Shown here: positions 58,455-64,000 of the stretch, one piece after another
Position numbering within the stretch: the first letter of the stretch is position 1
Layout of the letters: each line of letters starts with the position of its first letter
Virus record (IMG/VR): IMGVR_UViG_3300040801_002079
Coordinates: 1 to 64,000 of that record
Length of the DNA: 64,000 bases
Reading direction: 5' to 3' (one strand)
Origin: a virus
Program-made: the position numbers and the translations under genes
Notes under the pieces: generated by a model
The model's database searches: none
What the model was told of the DNA's origin: nothing
Seen by the model: only the letters and a program-made list of their open reading frames with translations

Positions 58455-58639
58455 TTCCAAACCTCCGCATAGTGACCGGATTCGATTACCGTCCATTCGT
58501 TTCGCTCAATATCCTGATAATGCACAATGTCGTTAGTTATTGGGCTATAGTACATGGCACATTGGGGGTCATCCGCGTATCCGGTATAAATGCGATTACC
58601 CTCAAAGTCGAGAATGTCATACAGGGGTTCTTGCTTCAT
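58451..58639 (-). CDS. Small hypothetical protein
   Basis: 62 residues; ATGA overlaps on both sides show coupling. LYDILDFEGNRIYTGYADDP suggests a small beta-domain. Confidence 0.7.
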   Translation of the reverse strand: MKQEPLYDILDFEGNRIYTGYADDPQCAMYYSPITNDIVHYQDIERNEWTVIESGHYAEVWK

Positions 58640-58830
58640 TGGCTTTTCCTTATGAGTTGGCGGCGTTCAACTTCGGCGCACAGGTCTGCATACCATGCAA
58701 CGTATTCTTCCGTCAGTGTTCCAGAAACGGAGAATTGGCGAAAGCTGGGGCTTGCTCGACGGATGAGTTCATCGACATATTCACGGCGCAATTCTTGATC
58801 GGAAAGGCTTGAAAAAATGTTGTCAGTCAT
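58636..58830 (-). CDS. Small helical protein
   Basis: 64 residues, helical (SDQELRREYVDELIRRASPS), GGAGAAC site; first gene of the operon under the third AATGTCT operator. Confidence 0.7.
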   Translation of the reverse strand: MTDNIFSSLSDQELRREYVDELIRRASPSFRQFSVSGTLTEEYVAWYADLCAEVERRQLIRKSQ

Positions 58831-58856
58831 TTCGTTCTCCTGTTTCCTATTTCCTT

Positions 58857-58899
58857 AATGTCTGATAGACATTTTACTCCCTTTTTGAACCTCTGTCAA
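58857..58899 (-). promoter_or_regulatory. Promoter with AATGTCT dyad operator (copy 3)
   Basis: TTGACA (58894-58899), 17 bp, TAAAAT (58871-58876), dyad AATGTCT-GAT-AGACATT at 58857-58873. Confidence 0.85.
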
Positions 58900-58954
58900 C
58901 CCTTGAAATGCATTTATTTTTGTGCTAGGCTTGTAGGATGCGTGAATTGACATT

Positions 58955-59093
58955 CTATGCGACACAATCTGTCGCATTAGCCCGTAGCTATATATTAGAT
59001 TATTCTAATTTAGCAGAATTGCATATAGGTCGAAGGGAAGTGTGACCGGGAGGGGGCAGAACCCCATTGGTAAAACTCCAATGGGTTTTTAAT
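58955..59093. other. Structured non-coding stretch
   Basis: ATGCGACA-CAATC-TGTCGCAT dyad (about 58958-58978); then GTCGA...TCGAC bracketing GGGG-CAGAA-CCCC and CCCATTGG...CCAATGGG followed by T5 (plus strand). No gene. It may be a plus-strand small RNA with terminator, or a terminator region of the minus operon. Confidence 0.4.
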
Positions 59094-59097
59094 CGAC

Positions 59098-59574
59098 TTA
59101 CTTATTAGAGATGTTCACACCATTGGAATAGTGTTTATCCCGTTGCCAGATATCGACATCATCGAATCTGCGCTTCATACAATGCTGCCGCCCTGCATCA
59201 CAGCATCCGCATATCTTTCCTGACTGTCTAGGGCACTCATGGGCAATGTTACCAGCATGATAAGCATTGTGGTACTCACAAAATGACTGTTTTTCCCTTT
59301 GCTCATTAAGCAACTCCTTGATTTCTGCCGCTGTGGGCATCTTAGCTGCCTCAGAATCGTCTATCTCTTCATATTGGGGTACTGAGTCGAATGATTCCTC
59401 TAAAAGCACCTCAGAGGCTCTCAGGAGGGCATCAGAGACGAATTTGAGGGTATAATCGCGTGAAACTTGTGTATTTCGGCTAATATGGTACAATACCAAT
59501 GCCAATTCACGTAGAGTTAGCCATTTTCCATCTACTTCAACTAGCCCCAGATTTGTGTTTGTTTTCGCGTTCAT
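59098..59574 (-). CDS. Cys-rich protein behind a late-like element
   Basis: 158 residues. Helical N-terminal part, then a Cys/His-rich segment (FCEYHNAYHAGNIAHECPRQ, CGCCDAGRQHC), probably metal-binding. The ATG lies 5 nt after AATAAATA. Confidence 0.7.
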   Translation of the reverse strand: MNAKTNTNLGLVEVDGKWLTLRELALVLYHISRNTQVSRDYTLKFVSDALLRASEVLLEESFDSVPQYEEIDDSEAAKMPTAAEIKELLNEQREKQSFCEYHNAYHAGNIAHECPRQSGKICGCCDAGRQHCMKRRFDDVDIWQRDKHYSNGVNISNK

Positions 59575-59579
59575 GATAT

Positions 59580-59587
59580 TATTTATT
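59580..59587 (-). promoter_or_regulatory. T4-type late promoter (AATAAATA), leaderless
   Basis: AATAAATA ends 5 nt (ATATC) before the ATG at 59574; the only late element in the right block. Confidence 0.5.
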
Positions 59588-59638
59588 CGTTAAATTAATT
59601 AGGGGTTTGGGTTTGAAAACCGAAATATCGTTTTGATA

Positions 59639-59860
59639 TTATCCCCCAAAATACTTGATTACAACCTTCAATGCTTCTTCTTGTGTTAAACCATCGAAGT
59701 AATCCTTCGCTTCGTGCTCGGGTAAGTTAGGGAGTCGTTCAATTAGATCAGCCTGTTGTTCTTGTACAATGTCCAAAGCATCTTTAAGTGTGAACAAAGT
59801 GATCTTATCAAAGAGTTCCCCCACCTCGTCATTCCATTCAATCGGGATATTAATCGGCAT
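59639..59860 (-). CDS. Small hypothetical protein
   Basis: 73 residues, acidic, helical; start overlaps the upstream gene by 11 nt. Confidence 0.7.
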   Translation of the reverse strand: MPINIPIEWNDEVGELFDKITLFTLKDALDIVQEQQADLIERLPNLPEHEAKDYFDGLTQEEALKVVIKYFGG

Positions 59861-60287
59861 CCAACTTCTCCATTTTCTTCTTCAGTCGCTTCATCTCTTT
59901 TTCAAGCTTTTCTTTTTCAGAGAGTTTAGCATTGTTCAGTCGCTTTTCTTTCTCTGCTTCGATTTCATCCCTGTTATTATCATACCATTCATCGTAGGAT
60001 GCAAGCTTTTTCAGATATTCCTTGTTACGCTCAATGAACGCTATATTAGCTTCGTCGGCATATAATATCGCAACGGGCACATGAGAGTCATAGTCGTACT
60101 CTTGCTCTATGGTGATATTGGAGAAATTGAGATATTCGGTAATCTCATCGTTAGAGTACTTATTGCGCTCCAGAAGTGAACGCATTTCATTGAGAATCTC
60201 AGCAAGTGTGTAACATGAGCACTGAAGCGAATACTCAATGTTCTTCTTCCGTCGAGGCTTGCTTGGCTTATTGCGAAGTTTCATCAT
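59850..60287 (-). CDS. Coiled-coil protein
   Basis: 145 residues; basic start (KPSKPRRKKN), C-terminal coiled coil (SEKEKLEKEMKRLKKKMEKL). Overlaps both neighbours by short ATGA-type overlaps. Unknown. Confidence 0.7.
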   Translation of the reverse strand: MMKLRNKPSKPRRKKNIEYSLQCSCYTLAEILNEMRSLLERNKYSNDEITEYLNFSNITIEQEYDYDSHVPVAILYADEANIAFIERNKEYLKKLASYDEWYDNNRDEIEAEKEKRLNNAKLSEKEKLEKEMKRLKKKMEKLDAD

Positions 60288-60475
60288 TCTTCCAACTGGT
60301 CGTATTCTACACCTTCCATGGAGAAATACTCAAGGTATTCATCTTCTCGTTCCAATTCCCAGTCAACCGTTGGAAAGGTTTTTTCCATTTGCTCGTCACT
60401 GGGGTACTGACTGGATTCAACGAAAAAGAAATCCTGTCCGTGTCGGTGATGATAGACTGCTAACCATTTAGACAT
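60284..60475 (-). CDS. Small acidic protein
   Basis: 63 residues, acidic aromatic end (EDEYLEYFSMEGVEYDQLEE); coupled to neighbours. Confidence 0.7.
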   Translation of the reverse strand: MSKWLAVYHHRHGQDFFFVESSQYPSDEQMEKTFPTVDWELEREDEYLEYFSMEGVEYDQLEE

Positions 60476-60650
60476 CTTCTTTATCCTCTAGCTGTTGATT
60501 CAGGTAACAATCGCAACTTTCGGGTACACGGCAGTCACCGATCAACCGAATACGCTTCTCACCATCAACCCATTCCTCAATAAAAATACAACCGAATGGA
60601 CAGGGCTGACCCTCCTGTCCATTATAGGGTAATGGTCGAACGTCATTCAT
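60468..60650 (-). CDS. Small Cys-rich protein
   Basis: 60 residues with CPFGC and CRVPESCDC, probably metal-binding. Overlaps its upstream neighbour by 8 nt. Confidence 0.7.
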   Translation of the reverse strand: MNDVRPLPYNGQEGQPCPFGCIFIEEWVDGEKRIRLIGDCRVPESCDCYLNQQLEDKEDV

Positions 60651-60804
60651 CCTTTGCTACCGGAAGATTGACGGGCATCCAAGTCGTGCGTCCCATAGCA
60701 GAAATGTTGTTGGTAACCCACAGGGTCCCATCTGCACACAATGCTACAACTTTTCCGTCTCCCAGATGGGTAAGGCTGATAATACGATTGGTTAAGAGTT
60801 CCAT
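60643..60804 (-). CDS. Small protein with VVALCADGTLW motif
   Basis: 53 residues (ISLTHLGDGKVVALCADGTL followed by WVTN), the same two-strand pattern as the 46756-47064 protein. First gene under the 60815-60861 operator promoter; GGAGCACTACC upstream of the ATG. Confidence 0.7.
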   Translation of the reverse strand: MELLTNRIISLTHLGDGKVVALCADGTLWVTNNISAMGRTTWMPVNLPVAKDE

Positions 60805-60814
60805 GGTAGTGCTC

Positions 60815-60861
60815 CGTTTAGTTAATAAACGTATAATACCTTAAAACCTGTCATGTGTCAA
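60815..60861 (-). promoter_or_regulatory. Sigma70 promoter with CGTTTA dyad
   Basis: TTGACA (60856-60861), 17 bp, TATTAT (60833-60838), dyad CGTTTA-TTAAC-TAAACG (60815-60831, minus reading) right after the -10. Confidence 0.8.
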
Positions 60862-61011
60862 ATAAACTAATGCGAAACATCCCGCTAAAGCAAGCATAAT
60901 GACAAATCCTTCACTAGCTCCTTTTTCACTTAATGCAAGACATGCAATCAAGATCAAAATAAACATGGTTATAAAGGATAGTCCGTCAGCTAATGTTTTC
61001 AAGGTTTTCAT
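60841..61011 (-). CDS. Two-span membrane protein
   Basis: 56 residues from ATG 61011 with two membrane helices (LSFITMFILILIACLALSEK; FVIMLALAGCFALVYL). Overlaps the next membrane gene by 26 nt in a different frame. Confidence 0.65.
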   Translation of the reverse strand: MKTLKTLADGLSFITMFILILIACLALSEKGASEGFVIMLALAGCFALVYLTHDRF

Positions 61012-61108
61012 TGACTTTATCCAGTAAGGATGCTGCAATACCCAGACCAACAAGTGTGAGTCCAAGGATGGTTACTGCCAGTGCTCCGATAATGATGATA
61101 ATGTTCAT
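60986..61108 (-). CDS. 40-residue membrane protein
   Basis: MNIIIIIGALAVTILGLTLV and GLGIAASLLDKVNENLENIS: one long membrane helix and an amphipathic tail. AAAGGAAAG site. Paired and overlapping with the 60841-61011 gene; such pairs can be holin/antiholin-like, but lysozyme is far away. Confidence 0.65.
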   Translation of the reverse strand: MNIIIIIGALAVTILGLTLVGLGIAASLLDKVNENLENIS

Positions 61109-61129
61109 AGTCTTTCCTTTAAAATGAAG

Positions 61130-61232
61130 GGAGAGGTGAGCGACCAGAATCTTGCTGCTTCTGATTGGGCGGTTTTAGCTTATCTTTGTGCTGGGATGCC
61201 TTACATCCTCATGTGCAGACACCCACCTCTCT
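61130..61232 (-). ncRNA. Structured RNA element in the leader of a membrane gene pair
   Basis: GAGAGGTG and CACCTCTC close a stem of 8 bp plus a GU around about 85 nt; inside are GGATG-TAAG-GCATCC and CAGAA-GCAGCAAGA-TTCTG hairpins, giving a three-way junction. It lies between the stop at 61241 and the ribosome site of the gene at 61108. Could be a riboswitch-like leader, a processing site or a small RNA. Confidence 0.45.
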
Positions 61233-61240
61233 ACCACGGA

Positions 61241-61426
61241 TCAGTACGGTAAATCTCCTTCGATCAATCCATCTTGAATCATGGCTGCGGCTTGGCGACC
61301 AAACCACCCCTGAAGTTCCCATGCAGCACCCGTATCGACCAGATACTGCCATGCATCGTAGAACTGATCATCAGATTCTGCTTCTTGCTGTCCTTCAGCA
61401 ATCATGACTGCTGTATATTGATCCAT
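61241..61426 (-). CDS. Small hypothetical protein
   Basis: 61 residues, acidic, aromatic-rich ([20 protein letters not shown]). AAAGGAAAAG site. Overlaps the upstream gene by 32 nt. Confidence 0.7.
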   Translation of the reverse strand: MDQYTAVMIAEGQQEAESDDQFYDAWQYLVDTGAAWELQGWFGRQAAAMIQDGLIEGDLPY

Positions 61427-61550
61427 TATCTTTTCCTTTTTTGGGGTAAACTTGCTCTACCATTTTCCAACTAACACCGTCATGTGACACCCATTTACAC
61501 ACGGACCCATCAGATTCATAGGTTTTTTTATGGTATGGGTAACTCTCCAT
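61395..61550 (-). CDS. 51-residue hypothetical protein
   Basis: [20 protein letters not shown] start, GGAGAAGCAATT upstream, ends inside the next gene. First gene of the transcript from 61605. Confidence 0.65.
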   Translation of the reverse strand: MESYPYHKKTYESDGSVCKWVSHDGVSWKMVEQVYPKKGKDNGSIYSSHDC

Positions 61551-61571
61551 AATTGCTTCTCCGTGTTGTTG

Positions 61572-61605
61572 ATGTTATTATAACATTATTGACGGGATTT
61601 CACAA
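61572..61605 (-). promoter_or_regulatory. Sigma70 promoter with ATGTTA dyad over the -10
   Basis: TTGTGA (61600-61605), 17 bp, TATAAT (61577-61582); dyad ATGTTA-TAA-TAACAT (61572-61586) covers the -10. Confidence 0.75.
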
Positions 61606-61915
61606 CAACTGTGTATTCATTTTCCTCGTCAAAAACCGTGTATTCCCCACTGAGTGAATCACCCACTTCAGTGCACGATACTTCCACACCCTCGGGAGTG
61701 AACAACACACCCTGAGACCATGCAGGAGGAGTGAATTCTTCAATGAAGTCATATTCACTGGCAATCAGTTGAATGGCAACACGCATACCGTCAGGAAACG
61801 TGACTTCACGATCATAGTAAACTTCTCCGTTACCGTGACCGGGATCGTGCTCACAAAGATCATCCATCGCATCCAACATGGCTTTGTCGATAAACATTTC
61901 TTCTGTGTATCTCAT
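61586..61915 (-). CDS. Hypothetical early protein
   Basis: 109 residues from ATG 61915 (AGAGGAC site). VRVAIQ-type beta strands and an acidic body; a possible beta-barrel. The stop overlaps the promoter dyad. Confidence 0.7.
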   Translation of the reverse strand: MRYTEEMFIDKAMLDAMDDLCEHDPGHGNGEVYYDREVTFPDGMRVAIQLIASEYDFIEEFTPPAWSQGVLFTPEGVEVSCTEVGDSLSGEYTVFDEENEYTVVVKSRQ

Positions 61916-61916
61916 G

Positions 61917-62396
61917 TCAGTCCTCTGCTGCTTCTTTCCAGTAGAAATAACTGGGTCCAATGATGCTACTATTATCCCCATGAGTGTAGGTGTCTGTCAA
62001 GCTAGCGAACAGGTGCTCGACATCATCTTCCATTCCAAACAACTTGAGTGATTTGAGAATTCGTGTTATTCTGAGAAAGTTATGATTCTCGGGAGTCACC
62101 CACCATTTGTCCATTATATCATAATTCCCTAATTGATAGAAGTTGAACATTCGGGCATACATGTTGGTTATGTTCAAAATGCACGTTGTCGATTCTCGAA
62201 CAGCTTCAATGGTCTCTTTGTCCAGTGTTGGAGCATTGACATTGAACGCACTCGGTGTTGTTAATGGAAACACCCACTGGATGTAATCATGAACATACTC
62301 TAGTTGGGCATCTTCCCATTCGATGATATCATTAAACCATCTTCCGTGAGTATCGAAAACATTACCTTTCAGGAATAAATGGAGGCGTTCGTTCAT
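61917..62396 (-). CDS. OGFr_N-domain protein
   Basis: 159 residues. LEYVHDYIQWVFPLTTPSAF, NAPTLDKETIEAVRES, MFNFYQL and NHNFLRITRILKSLKLFG fit the opioid growth factor receptor conserved domain, also found in bacteria and phages with unknown biochemistry. ATGA overlap with the Lar-like gene. Confidence 0.8.
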   Translation of the reverse strand: MNERLHLFLKGNVFDTHGRWFNDIIEWEDAQLEYVHDYIQWVFPLTTPSAFNVNAPTLDKETIEAVRESTTCILNITNMYARMFNFYQLGNYDIMDKWWVTPENHNFLRITRILKSLKLFGMEDDVEHLFASLTDTYTHGDNSSIIGPSYFYWKEAAED

Positions 62397-62575
62397 GCTA
62401 CTTTCTTCTCCACGTAGCGATCATTCCATGCTCGTAAGGCATCAAGTTCATTCGGACGCTTTGGTCCTTTGGTTTCACATGATACACAGTATACCTGCTT
62501 GTTGAAGCTATTACCATATATCAGCATGTGGTTACATCCACAAAAGGGGCATGGTTTGATGTTCGGGTGTGGCAT
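62393..62575 (-). CDS. Lar-family restriction alleviation protein
   Basis: 60 residues from ATG 62575. IKPCPFCGCNHMLI, VYCVSCETKGPKR and LDALRAWNDRY match the Lar family: two Cys pairs and an A.AWN.R end. Lar proteins relieve host type I restriction, so this is a candidate early anti-restriction factor, though many phage homologues are untested. Confidence 0.8.
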   Translation of the reverse strand: MPHPNIKPCPFCGCNHMLIYGNSFNKQVYCVSCETKGPKRPNELDALRAWNDRYVEKKVA

Positions 62576-62585
62576 GACTTTCTCC

Positions 62586-63125
62586 TTAACTTCCAAAGTA
62601 GGCTTCGATGACCACACCGTCAGGCGTTTTAATAGGATCACTCAGTCCTTCAAAGAATGGACGCGGATCACACCGATCAATCAGTTTCAGCATTTCAGCA
62701 AATGTCGTGTCTTTTGACATCTGGCTCTTCACACCATGAATGTCCATAACCCAACTGCTTTCAGGATGAACCTTCTTCAGGGGGCGAACCTCGTAATCAA
62801 CACTGATTGCAAAGTTCTTCAGTTCCAACTCTCTGGTAAGTTCGTAGTTGGCATCTCGAACCTTCTCTTCAATCTGATTCTTTCTGATGCGCTTAACGGC
62901 ACCAACAATCAGTTTCTTGAAGGTAAGGCGGGCATCATACCAGTAGTTATGTTCGATGTCGGGATGACTTCCCGGAGTGCGGCTGATCAGTTCCATGACT
63001 TGATCAGTATCTTCGTACAGGGGACCAACCACTTGACGAACTTCGTCCTCTGTCACAACCATCATGGCAAAGGAATCATTCTTGTGATACTGGCTCAGGT
63101 ACTCAACTGCTGCTTCGTAGTTCAT
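62586..63125 (-). CDS. Hypothetical early protein
   Basis: 179 residues, mixed alpha/beta, no known domain (RLTFKKLIVGAVKRIRKN; VVIEAYFGS end). First gene of the transcript under the TGTACT dyad; ACGGAGATT site. Confidence 0.7.
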   Translation of the reverse strand: MNYEAAVEYLSQYHKNDSFAMMVVTEDEVRQVVGPLYEDTDQVMELISRTPGSHPDIEHNYWYDARLTFKKLIVGAVKRIRKNQIEEKVRDANYELTRELELKNFAISVDYEVRPLKKVHPESSWVMDIHGVKSQMSKDTTFAEMLKLIDRCDPRPFFEGLSDPIKTPDGVVIEAYFGS

Positions 63126-63142
63126 TACAAATCTCCGTGGTT

Positions 63143-63185
63143 TGTACTATGAGTACATTATACATTACTCAGCGGATTTTTGCAA
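63143..63185 (-). promoter_or_regulatory. Sigma70 promoter with TGTACT dyad
   Basis: TTGCAA (63180-63185), 17 bp, TATAAT (63157-63162), perfect dyad TGTACT-ATG-AGTACA (63143-63157) just after the -10. Confidence 0.8.
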
Positions 63186-63422
63186 CTCCCTTACCATGCG
63201 AAAGTTCTTATCTTCCATTTTGAGCAGGGCTTCACGATGATAAGAGGAACCGTCAATAGCACGTTGATGAACAAATGCTGCTGCTTCCAAATCTGTGTTG
63301 AATTCGGTATCCTCATCCCACCGCTGCAAGTCATACCATCCGTTAGGAATGTAGTGACTTCCCTCACAGCATGAAATGCACCATCCTTCTTTCCGTGCTT
63401 GGGTATCGTCAAAACCTTTCAT
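63165..63422 (-). CDS. Small hypothetical protein
   Basis: 85 residues, ACAGGAAAG site; CISCCEG may bind metal. Its end contains the next promoter. Confidence 0.7.
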   Translation of the reverse strand: MKGFDDTQARKEGWCISCCEGSHYIPNGWYDLQRWDEDTEFNTDLEAAAFVHQRAIDGSSYHREALLKMEDKNFRMVRELQKSAE

Positions 63423-63482
63423 TTTGTCTTTCCTGTGATAAAATAGGCAAGGGGTCCTTCAGCATGTAGATGCTTCAGGTCA

Positions 63483-63534
63483 TCCTCATCAAGAGGAGTA
63501 AGAGGATTATAGCACAAATGGTGGTATTTTGCAA
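63483..63534 (-). promoter_or_regulatory. Sigma70 promoter with TCCTC dyad
   Basis: TTGCAA (63529-63534), 17 bp, TATAAT (63506-63511); dyad TCCTC-TTGAT-GAGGA (63483-63497) within the leader of the 63422 gene. Confidence 0.7.
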
Positions 63535-63584
63535 CACACCACCGTGTGAAACGATAGCGTGATCCCACCCAGAATAGAACCCCA

Positions 63585-63800
63585 CTAGTAATATAGTGGA
63601 TTTTTTGCAAGAATGTTATCATCTTCTTTGAACTCCTGTGCCCAGTCTTGTTCATCGGCTTCGATAACGTCATCCCACCCATGGAGGTGTGCATGAAGTT
63701 CTGCTTGTTTACGGATAGAATCCATGTCGAGATTGTCATCATCAATGTCAACAGTTTTCTTCTTGATGGTGGTTTCCATCTTGTAGTAAGTCATTTTCAT
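63585..63800 (-). CDS. Small acidic protein
   Basis: 71 residues, acidic (DIDDDNLDMDSIRKQAELHA). ATGA overlap with the gene upstream. An overlapping longer frame (63419-63751) lacks a ribosome site. Confidence 0.65.
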   Translation of the reverse strand: MKMTYYKMETTIKKKTVDIDDDNLDMDSIRKQAELHAHLHGWDDVIEADEQDWAQEFKEDDNILAKNPLYY

Positions 63801-64000
63801 TTTTCTTTGTAGTCCCCTACAGAAATGTTTGCTCGTGGCGTGTGGTCCATGTCAACAATGTAATCAGCTAACCGTTTTGACATGTCTTTCAACTCAAACC
63901 GTGCAACGCGAAAATCACTTCGAAGATTTTCCAACACAACTTCAATGTCAGCAATCAGTGCGGCAGCATCCGGATTATTAGATGCGTAGGCTTGTACTTG
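63797..64000 (-). CDS. Hypothetical protein (partial, N-terminus outside)
   Basis: Last 67 residues of a gene entering from the right edge: helical (AALIADIEVVLENLRSDFRV), ending ISVGDYKEK. Stop overlaps the next start (ATGA). Confidence 0.6.
   Translation of the reverse strand, partial: QVQAYASNNPDAAALIADIEVVLENLRSDFRVARFELKDMSKRLADYIVDMDHTPRANISVGDYKEK

Noticed and set aside
61170-61216. MS2-coat-like RNA hairpin (ACATGAGGAT)
   Set aside because: Only the 5' half matches; the 3' half needed for that hairpin is absent.
63419-63751. 110-residue minus-strand frame overlapping 63585-63800
   Set aside because: No start with a ribosome site; its 3' part contains a good promoter and dyad. The alternative frame 63585-63800 has ATGA coupling and typical composition.

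Overview
This window looks like part of the genome of a large, AT-rich tailed bacteriophage (Caudoviricetes) of a Gram-negative host. Four kinds of evidence point this way: virion proteins with tail-fibre-like N-termini, a T4-type lysozyme (E16/D25/T31), lipoproteins with bacterial lipoboxes, and two promoter classes. One class is host sigma70-like (TTGACA, 17 bp, TATAAT). The other is an 8-bp late element of the T4 type (TATAAATA, GATAAATA, AATAAATA), found mainly in front of structural, lysis and virion-associated genes. No terminase, capsid or polymerase gene is present, so the exact phage group cannot be assigned.

Layout. Positions 1-10.7 kb (minus strand) hold late virion and adhesin genes: three LamG-like proteins, a beta-helix fibre, and four proteins carrying long Thr-Pro repeats, one of which also has a BspA-type leucine-rich domain. 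Positions 10.7-16.6 kb hold a GIY-YIG homing endonuclease, an Rnl2-like RNA ligase and a three-gene late operon of glycan-modification-like proteins. Positions 16.6-22.1 kb (plus) return to virion genes: two Thr-Pro proteins, a 1212-residue fibre and a small structural protein. Positions 22.1-25.7 kb hold a lipoprotein with HExxH, the lysozyme, tRNA-Gly, a tRNA-Leu remnant, an HNH gene and tRNA-Leu. Positions 25.8-34.9 kb are an early or metabolic block: PTH2-like protein, GMP reductase, HNH, DNA ligase, DEDDh exonuclease and membrane proteins. Positions 34.9-42.3 kb (mostly minus) carry a papain-like protease, another fibre, a DUF2828/Ro60-like vWA protein with a structured 350-nt leader, and a Gp88-like protein. 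Positions 42.3-56.1 kb (plus) are dense small early genes, including a zincin, a dATP/dGTP diphosphohydrolase-like protein, a radical SAM enzyme, a Myb-LAGLIDADG protein and an ASCH protein. Positions 56.1-56.85 kb are a non-coding convergence zone with 20-bp-period repeats. Positions 56.85-64 kb (minus) carry small early genes, including a Lar anti-restriction protein and an OGFr-domain protein, behind sigma70 promoters that carry different dyad operators.

How it works together. Host-like promoters drive nucleotide metabolism, host takeover and RNA-related genes. T4-type late promoters drive fibres, lysis and a set of proteins whose N-termini resemble capsid-targeting peptides. Several late genes sit as single minus-strand islands inside plus-strand early operons, with overlapping divergent promoters.

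Most notable observations: (1) three tandem RNA hairpins with fully covarying stems and an invariant ACAGCAA motif in the strongly promoted leader of the Ro60-like gene, possibly a phage Y-RNA-like system; (2) start codons at an exact distance from promoter -10 boxes (6 nt early, 5 nt late), implying leaderless mRNAs; (3) terminators placed directly before late promoters; (4) mucin-like Thr-Pro virion proteins flanking a glycosylation-like operon.
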